Positions 1 to 6,620 of a stretch of DNA of 25,404 bases are shown here, in pieces. The DNA comes from an uncultured Bacillota bacterium (GTDB taxonomy: Bacteria; Bacillota_I; Bacilli_A; Erysipelotrichales; Erysipelotrichaceae). The first letter of the stretch is position 1, and every line of letters starts with the position of its first letter. The stretch spans positions 1-25,404 of the forward strand of contig CASEHR010000094.1 in the NCBI GenBank assembly GCA_949287785.1. Reading direction: 5' to 3'. The notes under the pieces are model-generated. The model worked only from the letters and a program-made list of their open reading frames with translations. It was not told where the DNA came from and searched no databases. A program made the position numbers and the translations under genes.

Positions 1-260
1 ATGACAAAGACACCCTGCTTCATAAAGTACTCCAGCCATTTGTCCAGTATAGCTGGATCTGCCATATCTTTCTTAGTCAGAACCAGAAGCCTTTTCTTAT
101 CCTTGGCCAAACGTTCGATCAGAGGGTTTGCGCTGGCTAAAGGTGCTCTGGCATCCCTGAGTTCGATCACCAGATCCACAAGCTTAAGATTTTCCTGCAT
201 CTGACGACGCGCCTTTTCCATATGACCAGGAAACCATTGGATCACTTTTCCTTCGCTCAT
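1..260 (-). CDS. rbgA: Ribosome biogenesis GTPase RbgA/YlqF (3' part outside window)
   Basis: This is the N-terminal 86 residues of a circularly permuted GTPase that acts in late 50S subunit assembly. The reading frame starts with ATG at 258-260 and runs off the left edge, so the G1/G3 motifs are not visible. The start reads MSEGKVIQWFPGHMEKARR, followed by an ELRDAR...ASANP stretch and VLTKKDMAD. This gives the family's WFPGHM signature, the D-A-R segment and the TKxD (G4) motif, which come first because of the permutation. A strong AGGAGG lies 7 nt upstream. It follows the tag-GNAT gene after a 16-nt gap and is probably co-transcribed with rplS-lepB, as is usual in Gram-positives. Identity is confident; only the missing 3' part is unknown. 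Confidence 0.93.
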   Translation of the reverse strand, partial: MSEGKVIQWFPGHMEKARRQMQENLKLVDLVIELRDARAPLASANPLIERLAKDKKRLLVLTKKDMADPAILDKWLEYFMKQGVFV

Positions 261-276
261 CTTTCCTCCTTTGTAC

Positions 277-1314
277 TCATAAAACAATTTTGACTGTCAC
301 AGCCTTTTGTCTCTGTCCGCATTTCTCAGTGTAAAAATAATGATCGATGACGAATCCGTTATCCAAAAAAGCCGCTAAGACATGACCGCGATCACATTCG
401 AACGAATCATACAGAGTAGTGACCCCGTTATTTTTAGCCTCTTCCAATATAAGATACAGCGCCTTATCAAAGTATCCGTGATGCCGGTATTGCGCTTTGA
501 TGATGATATCCAGATAACACCGGTCATCATTATGATAATAAGCACCGATCCCGATATATGCGCCCGACCTGTCATCCTTTATATAATACAATTTATCATT
601 ATTTATCTGTCTTTTCCGATATCGCTGAAGCAGATCGTCTTTACACAAAAAGATCCTGCCTGTCTTTTCATCGTAATTATTTGCGCTGATTTTATATCCC
701 TTGTTGTATGACATCGTCAGCTCATCGGCATAAAGCTCGATCTCAAAATCATCATCGATACCCGGCTCATAAAGACTGATAGCTTTATACAGATGACAAC
801 CGGTATCATGATCACAGAATACGCCGATCGCTTCAAGATAGGCGAAGATGATCCGGGGACCAATAAAACTCATACCTCTTTTTTTAAGATCATCGCTGAT
901 CCTGACGGAAATGTCATTGCTTGTAAGACCATTATAAAAGTATTTGCGTCCTTTGGTATATACTCTGAGATAATCGTAAAAGGAACCAAACTCCGCACTT
1001 ATCGCTTTGAAGATCCTGGCATTTTGAATACTGGCTCTGATCTTAGCACGATTATGAATGATATTTTCGGTTTTAAGCAAGCGTTCAACATCTTTTTCAT
1101 CATATCCGCATACTTTCCCGATATCAAACCCATCATAAGCTCTTAAAAAGAAAGCGCGTTTATCAAGGATACACTTCCATGATAAGCCCGCTTGAAAAGA
1201 CTCCAGTATGAGCATCATAAAGAGATATTGGTCGTCAGTTCTCTTTCTGCCCCATTCTTCTTCGTGATATTTTACATATATCGGATCACTTGTATCTAAC
1301 CAATGACAATACAT
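277..1314 (-). CDS. tag: DNA-3-methyladenine glycosylase I fused to a GNAT acetyltransferase domain
   Basis: The N-terminal ~175 residues are a Tag-type base-excision glycosylase that removes 3-methyladenine from alkylated DNA. Counting from ATG 1314, Cys3, His17, His169 and Cys173 match the zinc ligands of E. coli Tag (Cys4, His17, His175, Cys179). Glu38 and Trp46 (ESFQAGLSW) match the base-pocket residues. Residues ~180-345 resemble a GNAT N-acetyltransferase: a beta-rich region, then QYRHHGYFDKAL (the acetyl-CoA loop, R-x-x-G-x-F type) and a late AAFLDNGF segment. A normal Tag has about 190 residues, so this is a two-domain fusion of 345. An in-frame TTG at 1320 overlaps the lepB stop; I prefer the ATG at 1314 because it aligns with the family start. 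There is no clear Shine-Dalgarno, so translation is probably coupled to lepB. The acetyl acceptor is unknown. Confidence 0.88.
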   Translation of the reverse strand: MYCHWLDTSDPIYVKYHEEEWGRKRTDDQYLFMMLILESFQAGLSWKCILDKRAFFLRAYDGFDIGKVCGYDEKDVERLLKTENIIHNRAKIRASIQNARIFKAISAEFGSFYDYLRVYTKGRKYFYNGLTSNDISVRISDDLKKRGMSFIGPRIIFAYLEAIGVFCDHDTGCHLYKAISLYEPGIDDDFEIELYADELTMSYNKGYKISANNYDEKTGRIFLCKDDLLQRYRKRQINNDKLYYIKDDRSGAYIGIGAYYHNDDRCYLDIIIKAQYRHHGYFDKALYLILEEAKNNGVTTLYDSFECDRGHVLAAFLDNGFVIDHYFYTEKCGQRQKAVTVKIVL

Positions 1315-1316
1315 GA

Positions 1317-1913
1317 TCAATCAAAGCCGATATCGGATAACGGCCATAAGGTAAGAACTCCTAAAGCCATGACATCATCAGTGGTAAATGGGCCATAGTA
1401 TCTTGAATCCCTTGAGACATTGCGATTGTCTCCGAGCATGAAATACTCATTATCCTTTAAAGTGACGGTAAAGTCCTCGGTGTATACCTCATCACTCAAA
1501 AAGGGTTCTTCGATGTACTCACCGTCGATATAGAGCTTATTGTCACTGTATTCGACTGTTTCACCCGGAAGACCGATGACTCTTTTGACGATGCGATCTT
1601 CTGTCTTTGGACTGTCGATGACCACGACTTCAAAACGATCGATGCCAAACCACTTGGTGAAGATACCGCTAAAGCCAAAATCACCGTCGTGCAGATTAGG
1701 ATACATACTCGACCCGCTGACTCTGACCGGTATGGCAACAAAATTGATCAATATGACAATAATGATAAGACTCACAAGGATATCCTTGAGCAGATCAAAG
1801 AGAAAATCACTCTTTTCTTTCTTTGGTGCTTTTTTCTGTGGCTCATCCGGGATCAGCGGTGTGATCTCCTGCGCCTTGTATTCTTTTGTCTTTTTCAGGT
1901 TGTTTTCTTCCAT
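1317..1913 (-). CDS. lepB: Signal peptidase I
   Basis: Membrane-bound serine protease that removes signal peptides from exported proteins. It has 198 residues: a charged cytoplasmic tail of ~40 residues (Lys/Pro-rich, longer than in small Bacillus enzymes), one transmembrane helix (~44-62), then an extracellular catalytic domain. The nucleophile is Ser69 in GSSMYPN and the general base is Lys110 in DRIVKRVIGLPGE; the late box GDNRNVSRDSRYYGP is also present. The start ATG at 1911-1913 is preceded by AGAGGT with good spacing. It lies 46 nt behind rplS, and an intrinsic terminator fills that gap, so its transcription depends on read-through or on a promoter inside rplS. Neighbours rplS and rbgA match the usual Gram-positive order. 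Confidence 0.95.
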   Translation of the reverse strand: MEENNLKKTKEYKAQEITPLIPDEPQKKAPKKEKSDFLFDLLKDILVSLIIIVILINFVAIPVRVSGSSMYPNLHDGDFGFSGIFTKWFGIDRFEVVVIDSPKTEDRIVKRVIGLPGETVEYSDNKLYIDGEYIEEPFLSDEVYTEDFTVTLKDNEYFMLGDNRNVSRDSRYYGPFTTDDVMALGVLTLWPLSDIGFD

Positions 1914-1924
1914 GACTTACCTCT

Positions 1925-1955
1925 AATAAAACAAGGCCGCACTCAGGCGACCTTG
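1925..1955 (-). terminator. Intrinsic terminator between rplS and lepB
   Basis: On the minus strand a 9-bp stem (CAAGGTCGC / GCGGCCTTG, one G-U pair) with a 6-nt loop is followed by TTTTATT. It starts 4 nt after the rplS stop, and its T-run ends next to the lepB Shine-Dalgarno. It probably reduces lepB expression relative to the abundant ribosomal protein transcript. Confidence 0.82.
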
Positions 1956-1959
1956 GTGA

Positions 1960-2307
1960 TCAGCGAACTTCTTTGAGTCTCGCAGCTTTTCCTGTGCGTC
2001 CTCTTAAGTAATATAGACGTGCTCTTCTGACTTTACCTTTGCGGATGACAGTTACATTCTCAACGATAGGTGAATGCATCGGGAAAGTTCTTTCAACACC
2101 GACACCGCTGGATACCTTACGGACTGTGAATGTCTCACCAATGCCGCTGCCTTGGACCCTGATGACCGTTCCTTCAAAAGCCTGAACACGAGATTTGTTA
2201 CCTTCTTGGATCCTTACATCTACTCTTACCAAGTAGCCGGGACGAACTTCGGGACGATTTTCCTTCAATTGACCCTTCGTCACTTCTTCAACTAATCTTA
2301 AATTCAT
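1960..2307 (-). CDS. rplS: 50S ribosomal protein L19
   Basis: Ribosomal protein bL19, located at the 30S-50S interface. It has 115 residues, the normal length. Family-typical segments are visible: PEVRPGYLVRVDVRI near the N-terminus, AFEGTVI, FTVRKVSSGVGVERTFP in the middle and KVRRARLYYLRGRTGKAAR at the C-terminus. The start ATG (2305-2307) has AGAAGGAG upstream. In Bacillus, rplS directly follows trmD; here a plus-strand gene separates them, so rplS has its own promoter and a leader hairpin. A terminator follows immediately. Confidence 0.97.
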   Translation of the reverse strand: MNLRLVEEVTKGQLKENRPEVRPGYLVRVDVRIQEGNKSRVQAFEGTVIRVQGSGIGETFTVRKVSSGVGVERTFPMHSPIVENVTVIRKGKVRRARLYYLRGRTGKAARLKEVR

Positions 2308-2327
2308 ACATACTCCTTCTTTAATAC

Positions 2328-2366
2328 ATCAACGTTCATATGAAGACCTCAAAGCGGAACATTGAT
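2328..2366 (-). promoter_or_regulatory. rplS leader hairpin (candidate L19 leader)
   Basis: In the rplS 5' UTR, ATCAATGTTC (2366-2357) pairs with GAACGTTGAT (2337-2328) to form a 10-bp stem with one G-U pair and a 19-nt loop. The stem ends 7 nt before the AGAAGGAG ribosome binding site. Autoregulatory L19 leaders are known upstream of rplS in low-G+C Gram-positives. The position and size fit, but I cannot confirm the family consensus from sequence alone. Confidence 0.55.
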
Positions 2367-2381
2367 CGCCTAAGCTTTGAT

Positions 2382-2410
2382 AGTATACAATAACCGCAAG
2401 TTTAGCGCAA
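2382..2410 (-). promoter_or_regulatory. Promoter of rplS
   Basis: Minus strand: -35-like TTGCGC (2410-2405), 17-bp spacer, -10 TATACT (2387-2382). The predicted start near 2375 gives a leader of about 68 nt that contains the hairpin. The weak second half of the -35 lowers confidence. Confidence 0.55.
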
Positions 2411-2433
2411 GACCTTTAATGATCGGCCCGATA

Positions 2434-2461
2434 CTAAAAACACGCCGGCTTTAAGCCGATC
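2434..2461 (-). terminator. Possible terminator downstream of trmD / inverted repeat
   Basis: On the minus strand CGGCT-TAA-AGCCG is followed, after a 5-nt gap, by TTTTT. An overlapping longer inverted repeat (GATCGGC 2461-2455 with GCCGATC 2427-2421) could form an alternative structure. No other stop signal is visible for trmD transcripts, which would run antisense through the Imm-5-like gene before ending here. The weak stem and displaced T-run make this uncertain. Confidence 0.35.
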
Positions 2462-2543
2462 TTCTTTGTCTCACCTTTAGATATCGCACTTACGCAAAAC
2501 GCTGTATACATTAAATATAATACAATTTGTAGTATCGATATCA

Positions 2544-2549
2544 TATAAT
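2544..2549 (+). promoter_or_regulatory. -10 element directly before the Imm-5-like gene
   Basis: A perfect TATAAT ends 6 nt before the ATG at 2556. A start about 7 nt downstream would fall on or next to the A of the ATG, giving a leaderless mRNA. No convincing -35 is present (TACAAT at 17 bp). A second TATAAT at 2516-2521 would give a ~28-nt leader, but that leader has no Shine-Dalgarno. Confidence 0.5.
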
Positions 2550-2555
2550 AATCTC

Positions 2556-3077
2556 ATGGATATAAATGAAGAGATAAAAAGAAATAAAAGCCGGCACCGC
2601 CAGATCCTGATCGATAAGGATTCACCGTATCTTCAAAGACTGCGCATGATCATCGACACCAAGAATCACAAGTCTCTCATTACCTGGGGTCTTGCTTTGG
2701 CGAGTGAAAGCATCGCGATCTATGAGACCAAATATCAAAGCGGCATCGCTCAATATGCATATGACCTTACCTGCCTTTGGGCAAGAGGTGAGATCAAAAT
2801 GCCAAGAGCCAAGAAAGCGATCCTAGAATGTCATGCCTTGGCGAAGTCATTAGACGATAAAGCTGATATCGCTTTGGTCCATGCGATCGGACAAGCTTTA
2901 TCGATCGTTCATACCAGAGGTCATTCGTTGGGTTATCCGATCTACGATCTTACATATCAGATCTTAAAAAACGACACCAAAGATATCAAGCCGATACTGG
3001 ATAGGCGGATGGATCATTATATCGGTCTGTTCGATCAACTTGTGATCGATAACCGGTGGGCATCCTTTATCGTTTGA
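2556..3077 (+). CDS. Imm-5-like putative immunity protein
   Basis: A 173-residue, probably cytoplasmic, helical protein without a signal peptide or membrane segment. It contains the run of the 'putative immunity protein' (Imm-5-like) family: W-x-LALASESIAIYE (~44-57), LWARGEIKMPRAKKAILECHALA (~73-95), then a HAIGQALSIVHTRGHSLG segment (~109-126). Members are named from association with toxin systems; their activity is not established, and no toxin gene is visible here. It is the only plus-strand gene in the window. Its 3' end overlaps that of trmD by 11 bp in convergent orientation. There is no Shine-Dalgarno before the ATG and a TATAAT lies 6 nt upstream, so a leaderless transcript is likely. 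Its position breaks the trmD-rplS linkage. Confidence 0.75.
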   Translation: MDINEEIKRNKSRHRQILIDKDSPYLQRLRMIIDTKNHKSLITWGLALASESIAIYETKYQSGIAQYAYDLTCLWARGEIKMPRAKKAILECHALAKSLDDKADIALVHAIGQALSIVHTRGHSLGYPIYDLTYQILKNDTKDIKPILDRRMDHYIGLFDQLVIDNRWASFIV

Positions 3078-3789
3078 GTTCTTCAGCCAGTTCTCTTAAC
3101 AATTCTTTTTCTTCAGCGGTAAAACGATGTTTTTTCAAAAGATCACGACGATATTTGATCGTCTCATATAAAGCCATTTTTTTACGATAGCGTGCGATCT
3201 TTTGATGATCACCACTCAATAAGATATCCGGTACTTTATTGCCGTTATAATCATAAGGTTTGGTATATTGCGGATATTCCAAAAGGTTGTCATCATATGA
3301 TTCAACATCTAAAGAATCCGGATTTATGACCTCTTTTTTTAATCTGATGATCGAATCAGCAATGACCATGCTGGCTAATTCACCGCCGGTCAGGATATAA
3401 TCACCGATCGAGATGTTTTCATCTACCAAAGCCGAGACTCTTTCATCTACTCCTTCATAATGACCGCAGATAATGGCGATGTGCTCCTTTTCAGCCAGAG
3501 CTCTTGCCTTGGCTTGAGTGTATGGTCTAGCTTTGGGTGAAGTCAGTAAGACATAAGGATCGCCATCGATGCTTTTAATGGCCCGATCGATCGGACCGAC
3601 TTGCATAAGCATGCCGGCACCGCCGCCATAGGGCGTATCATCGACATGACGAAACTTGTATACCGAAAAATCACGGATATCGATAATCTCGATATCAGCA
3701 AGCTCTAAAGCTAGGGCTCTTTTGATGATCGATGTATCCAGAAAACCTTCAAACATCTTTGGGAATAGAGTCAGTATCGATATCTTCAT
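3067..3789 (-). CDS. trmD: tRNA (guanine-N1)-methyltransferase
   Basis: SPOUT-class methyltransferase that makes m1G37 in tRNAs with S-adenosylmethionine and so prevents +1 frameshifting. It has 240 residues, the full family length. Visible motifs are ILTLFPKMFEGFLDTSI at the start, DDTPYGGGAGMLM, ICGHYEGVDERV and SIGDYILTGGELA (the trefoil-knot SAM site), and LLSGDHQKIARYR (with the catalytic Asp). Its start overlaps the rimM stop by ATGA, so translation is coupled. The 3' end overlaps the convergent Imm-5-like gene by 11 bp. Confidence 0.97.
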   Translation of the reverse strand: MKISILTLFPKMFEGFLDTSIIKRALALELADIEIIDIRDFSVYKFRHVDDTPYGGGAGMLMQVGPIDRAIKSIDGDPYVLLTSPKARPYTQAKARALAEKEHIAIICGHYEGVDERVSALVDENISIGDYILTGGELASMVIADSIIRLKKEVINPDSLDVESYDDNLLEYPQYTKPYDYNGNKVPDILLSGDHQKIARYRKKMALYETIKYRRDLLKKHRFTAEEKELLRELAEELKR

Positions 3790-4298
3790 AGCAGACCTTC
3801 AACTGTTCTGATCCTGATATATCGATCTTCAAGATCGACTTTTTCAATAAAATGACCGATAAAAGGTACCAGCCTGACAATACCATCAACCTTCTGGATC
3901 CTGATGAAATTATAGGCAGGACCTTCTGTGACTTCGATTACTTTACCGACCATCACATCCTGATCATAGACCGCAAGACCGATCAGATCACTGAAGTAAT
4001 ACTCGCCATCTTTTAAAGGACTGATATCCGCTTTAGCTTTATACAGATCCAGGCCTTTATACATCTCAATATCGTTGATATCATTGATATCTTTGAATTT
4101 GACGATGAGATCACCCTTGTATTCGCGATATCTTTCAACGACAAAAGGATGATAGACGTCATCTTTCAAAAGGTACACTTTCGATCCTTTTTTATAGCGT
4201 TCTTTAATGAAATCAGTGTCGATACTGACTCTGATCTCGCCTTTTAAGGCGTATGTGTTCAAATATTTACCGATATAAACATATTCCATAGACTGCAT
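3786..4298 (-). CDS. rimM: Ribosome maturation factor RimM
   Basis: 30S assembly factor that binds ribosomal protein S19 and helps mature the 16S 3' domain. It has up to 170 residues. The N-terminal RimM barrel (YIGKYLNTYALKGEIRV, residues ~7-23) is followed by a PRC-barrel region (~95-170: YYFSDLIGLAVYD, VTEGPAYNFIRI, VRLVPFIGHFIEKVD). Two starts are possible: ATG 4298 (MQS...) and ATG 4289 (MEYVYIGKY). Neither has a Shine-Dalgarno. TATAAT (4302-4297) lies 7 nt before the second ATG, which suggests a leaderless transcript starting there. A terminator fills the gap to khpA. The gene is coupled to trmD by ATGA. Confidence 0.93.
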   Translation of the reverse strand: MQSMEYVYIGKYLNTYALKGEIRVSIDTDFIKERYKKGSKVYLLKDDVYHPFVVERYREYKGDLIVKFKDINDINDIEMYKGLDLYKAKADISPLKDGEYYFSDLIGLAVYDQDVMVGKVIEVTEGPAYNFIRIQKVDGIVRLVPFIGHFIEKVDLEDRYIRIRTVEGLL

Positions 4299-4302
4299 TA
4301 TA
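4297..4302 (-). promoter_or_regulatory. -10 element before the second rimM ATG
   Basis: A perfect TATAAT on the minus strand, 7 nt from ATG 4289, lies just after the khpA terminator T-run. No good -35 is found; the expected place falls inside the terminator stem (TGCAAT). It may drive rimM-trmD independently of rpsP-khpA. Confidence 0.4.
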
Positions 4303-4306
4303 TATT

Positions 4307-4330
4307 AAAAAAGGTGCTGATTGCACCCTA
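4307..4330 (-). terminator. Intrinsic terminator between khpA and rimM
   Basis: On the minus strand GGTGC-AATCA-GCACC is followed by six T. The stem overlaps the last bases of the khpA stop region and can be extended by a G-U and an A-U pair. It separates the well-expressed rpsP-khpA pair from rimM-trmD. Confidence 0.82.
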
Positions 4331-4579
4331 AATATTAATAGCTTCAAACTTGATGCTGATGTGCTTTTTGCCATGCGGCAAAGCCTGCATCATCGTTCTT
4401 AAGCTCTGAGCCATGACCCCTTTACGGCCGATCAGACGTGACAGATCACCTTCGGGAGCATAGACATAGATGACGATCTCCCGTTCATCCAGACTAGGCA
4501 TCTCTTTGACAACGACGCTGTTTGGCTCAGTACACAGTGGCTGTACAAGTCCTAAAAGGACTTCTTCGATATTGGTCAT
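4328..4579 (-). CDS. khpA: KH-domain RNA-binding protein KhpA
   Basis: Small RNA-binding protein of 83 residues, the usual size. It is a single KH fold with the GxxG loop in LIGRKGVMAQSLRTMM (~52-67). In Gram-positives KhpA pairs with KhpB/EloR and influences cell size and division; that role is known from relatives and not shown here. The start overlaps the rpsP stop (TAATG), so the two are translationally coupled. The rpsP-khpA-rimM-trmD order matches the ylqC position in Bacillus. Confidence 0.93.
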   Translation of the reverse strand: MTNIEEVLLGLVQPLCTEPNSVVVKEMPSLDEREIVIYVYAPEGDLSRLIGRKGVMAQSLRTMMQALPHGKKHISIKFEAINI

Positions 4580-4845
4580 TACTTCTTACCTTCCAGATAC
4601 TTGGCCATGATACCTTCTTTTTTGAAGATGCTTTTGACTGTATCTGATGGAATAGCGCCCTGATTCAACCACTTAAGAGCCTTTTCTTCATCGATATCGA
4701 TGATAGCTGGATCTTTAGTTGGGTTATATGTACCGACGACCTCGATATTACGTCCGTCACGACGAGCACGTGAATCAGCAGCTACAATACGGTAAAATGG
4801 AGCTTTCTTTGCACCCATACGCAAACATCTCAATTTAACTGCCAT
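4579..4845 (-). CDS. rpsP: 30S ribosomal protein S16
   Basis: Ribosomal protein bS16, a structural protein of the 30S body. It has 88 residues from ATG 4845: MAVKLRCLRMGAKKAPFYRI at the start, then DSRARRDGRNIEVVGTYNPT, both diagnostic. An in-frame upstream TTG (4851) is possible, but ATG 4845 has AGGAGG 8 nt upstream and matches the family start. It is the first gene of the operon and has a near-consensus promoter. Confidence 0.97.
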   Translation of the reverse strand: MAVKLRCLRMGAKKAPFYRIVAADSRARRDGRNIEVVGTYNPTKDPAIIDIDEEKALKWLNQGAIPSDTVKSIFKKEGIMAKYLEGKK

Positions 4846-4875
4846 AAACAAGACCTCCTTTTTTCAAACATCAGT

Positions 4876-4904
4876 ATCATACGTAAATAGCGGTACTATG
4901 TCAA
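4876..4904 (-). promoter_or_regulatory. Promoter of the rpsP operon
   Basis: Minus strand: consensus -35 TTGACA (4904-4899), exactly 17-bp spacer, -10 TATGAT (4881-4876). The predicted start near 4869 gives a ~24-nt leader with AGGAGG. The -35 starts only 14 nt after the upstream lipoprotein gene's stop, and no clear terminator separates them. Confidence 0.85.
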
Positions 4905-4918
4905 GTATTTTTACTTAA

Positions 4919-6619
4919 CTAGTAGCTGAAATCATTTAAAACATAGGTGTATAAAAGATTGATCGGCATCGGACCATGGGCGAGGATGGCGGTATGGAAA
5001 TCAAGATCAGATATGGTCTTGCCGGCTGCTTCATTGACCTTTTGATGAAGATCTTTGATCATAGCGCCGCTGATATAGTATTTGATAAATATACCGGGCG
5101 ATAGCTGCAGCTGGCGTATGAGCGGTGATATGACCTCGCTGTCTTTTCCGACACCTATCATCTGAGCTAGGACATCTCTGCCGTCTTCACCTGAATAATG
5201 CATCTTGTAATCACTCAATATACAATTCAATGTGAGATAAGTATTAAGATCTTTTTCATAAGATGCAAGCACCGGTTCATCAGCATATCCGGCGCTGTAC
5301 TCTTCGACATAATTGGCATACCCTTCCGTATAACCGGCGATGTTCAGAATCCTTATGATATCGGGTGTCTTGTTGATTGTGGCATCGTAGATGTTCTGAT
5401 ACATATGGCCGGGGTAACTTTCATGTGCGATCGTCAAAAAATCGCTGTCGCTGTAATCACCGACGAGTGTCAATTTCTGATCGCCGAGGGGATCATCTAA
5501 AGCTGCCAGGACATAAAATGCGGAAGTAGCTCCCAGAAGATCAGCCATCGCGTCGGGAGCGACGATCATCTCATAGTCAACATCTTCGATCTCTGGGAAA
5601 TCATCTTTCATCGCATCCTTGATATGATCGATGACGGCATTGGGGTCGTTACCATCAAAAATCGGCCCTTCTGGAATATCATCATAATCAGCGATCCTGA
5701 TAGCATATGTATCTATCAGACTTTCGACATAGTTCAGATAAGCTTCCGGGTCATCAAAGCCGGTATATTCCCGGATCAATGCTTCATAGTACTCCTTACC
5801 GTAAGGCATGTCGTACAGTGTGACGCCTGTGACCTGTTTGATATCCATTTGTTGCAGACCATCACGTATCTGTGTATAAAAGTCATCGATCTTCTCATCG
5901 ATATCAGTTGATATCTGGGTGATATAAGCTTTCTTTGCAGAATCTTCAAGATCAGTGGCACCGATCTTATCGATAAAGCTGTCTTTTAAGAAGGTATAAT
6001 CACCATTTATCAAGACAGAATCGATGTTGTTTATGGTTATCGCCACTTCCTCCGGCGGCATACCGTATCCCTTGTTCTGTCTTTCCCTCTCAAAAGCAAG
6101 CAACTCCTCACCGTATTCATCCAATGTATCCAGCAAGTAGATATAGTTCTCGACATCTTGACGGTCATTGATATTGAAATAGTAAAAAGTAATGAAGATA
6201 TCCGATAGATTCCCGGTGTAAGCGCCGAGAACATTATTGGAAAGATAATAGAAAGGCTCTTCATACTCTTCGGCGATCGGCTCAAAAGCCCAATCAAGGA
6301 CATCATACGATTCCTTCAGATCTTCGTTCAGTCTTTCTCTTTCAAAAGCGTGCAATTCTTCGTAAAGCTGGTCGGAAAGATCGATAGATCGCCTGTTTTC
6401 CTCCAATGAATATTCAGGCCAGCTCACTCTGACCTTTTCAACGCCTTTGGTTTCGGCATCGAGGTACAGCTGATTGAAACCGATATCGCCGGGTTCCAGG
6501 ACTCTGAAGACAATTTCATCGAGCCATATTCTGAAAGCCTCACTTTCATCAGTGCTGGTACAGCCAAATAAGGTAACGGCTAAAAGAAAGCAGAATATTA
6601 AAGTCAGTATTTTCTTCAT
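4919..6619 (-). CDS. DUF885 family lipoprotein, putative zinc metallopeptidase
   Basis: Exported lipoprotein of 566 residues. From ATG 6619 it starts MKKILTLIFCFLL with lipobox LFGC, so Cys20 would be lipidated and the protein anchored outside the cell membrane. The DUF885 signature is clear: HESYPGH (His399, Glu400, His405) and EGYANYVEEY (Glu432), the likely zinc ligands and catalytic Glu of a gluzincin-like peptidase; the C-terminal region SPGIFIKYYISG also fits. The substrate is unknown. The longer frame to 6655 would place 12 non-signal residues in front of the signal peptide, so ATG 6619 is preferred; GGAG lies 7 nt upstream, inside the mtgA 3' end. The mtgA stop is 1 nt away (TGATATG), so the pair is coupled. 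Confidence 0.85.
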   Translation of the reverse strand: MKKILTLIFCFLLAVTLFGCTSTDESEAFRIWLDEIVFRVLEPGDIGFNQLYLDAETKGVEKVRVSWPEYSLEENRRSIDLSDQLYEELHAFERERLNEDLKESYDVLDWAFEPIAEEYEEPFYYLSNNVLGAYTGNLSDIFITFYYFNINDRQDVENYIYLLDTLDEYGEELLAFERERQNKGYGMPPEEVAITINNIDSVLINGDYTFLKDSFIDKIGATDLEDSAKKAYITQISTDIDEKIDDFYTQIRDGLQQMDIKQVTGVTLYDMPYGKEYYEALIREYTGFDDPEAYLNYVESLIDTYAIRIADYDDIPEGPIFDGNDPNAVIDHIKDAMKDDFPEIEDVDYEMIVAPDAMADLLGATSAFYVLAALDDPLGDQKLTLVGDYSDSDFLTIAHESYPGHMYQNIYDATINKTPDIIRILNIAGYTEGYANYVEEYSAGYADEPVLASYEKDLNTYLTLNCILSDYKMHYSGEDGRDVLAQMIGVGKDSEVISPLIRQLQLSPGIFIKYYISGAMIKDLHQKVNEAAGKTISDLDFHTAILAHGPMPINLLYTYVLNDFSY

Positions 6620-6620
6620 A

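Noticed and set aside
1..204. Plus-strand frame at the left edge
   Set aside because: It is antisense to the clear RbgA N-terminus on the minus strand.
382..1146. Plus-strand frames opposite the tag-GNAT gene
   Set aside because: The minus strand carries a complete protein with conserved zinc ligands and pocket residues; the plus frames show no family features.
2374..2380. Second stem TCAAAGC/GCTTTGA around the rplS leader that would make a pseudoknot
   Set aside because: The upstream arm lies at or before the predicted transcription start (~2375), so it would not be fully present in the RNA.
4903..4916. Palindrome AAGTA-AAAA-TACTT between the DUF885 gene and rpsP
   Set aside because: Only 5 A/T-rich pairs and no T-run, so not a terminator. 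It abuts the rpsP -35 and might be an operator, but nothing supports that.
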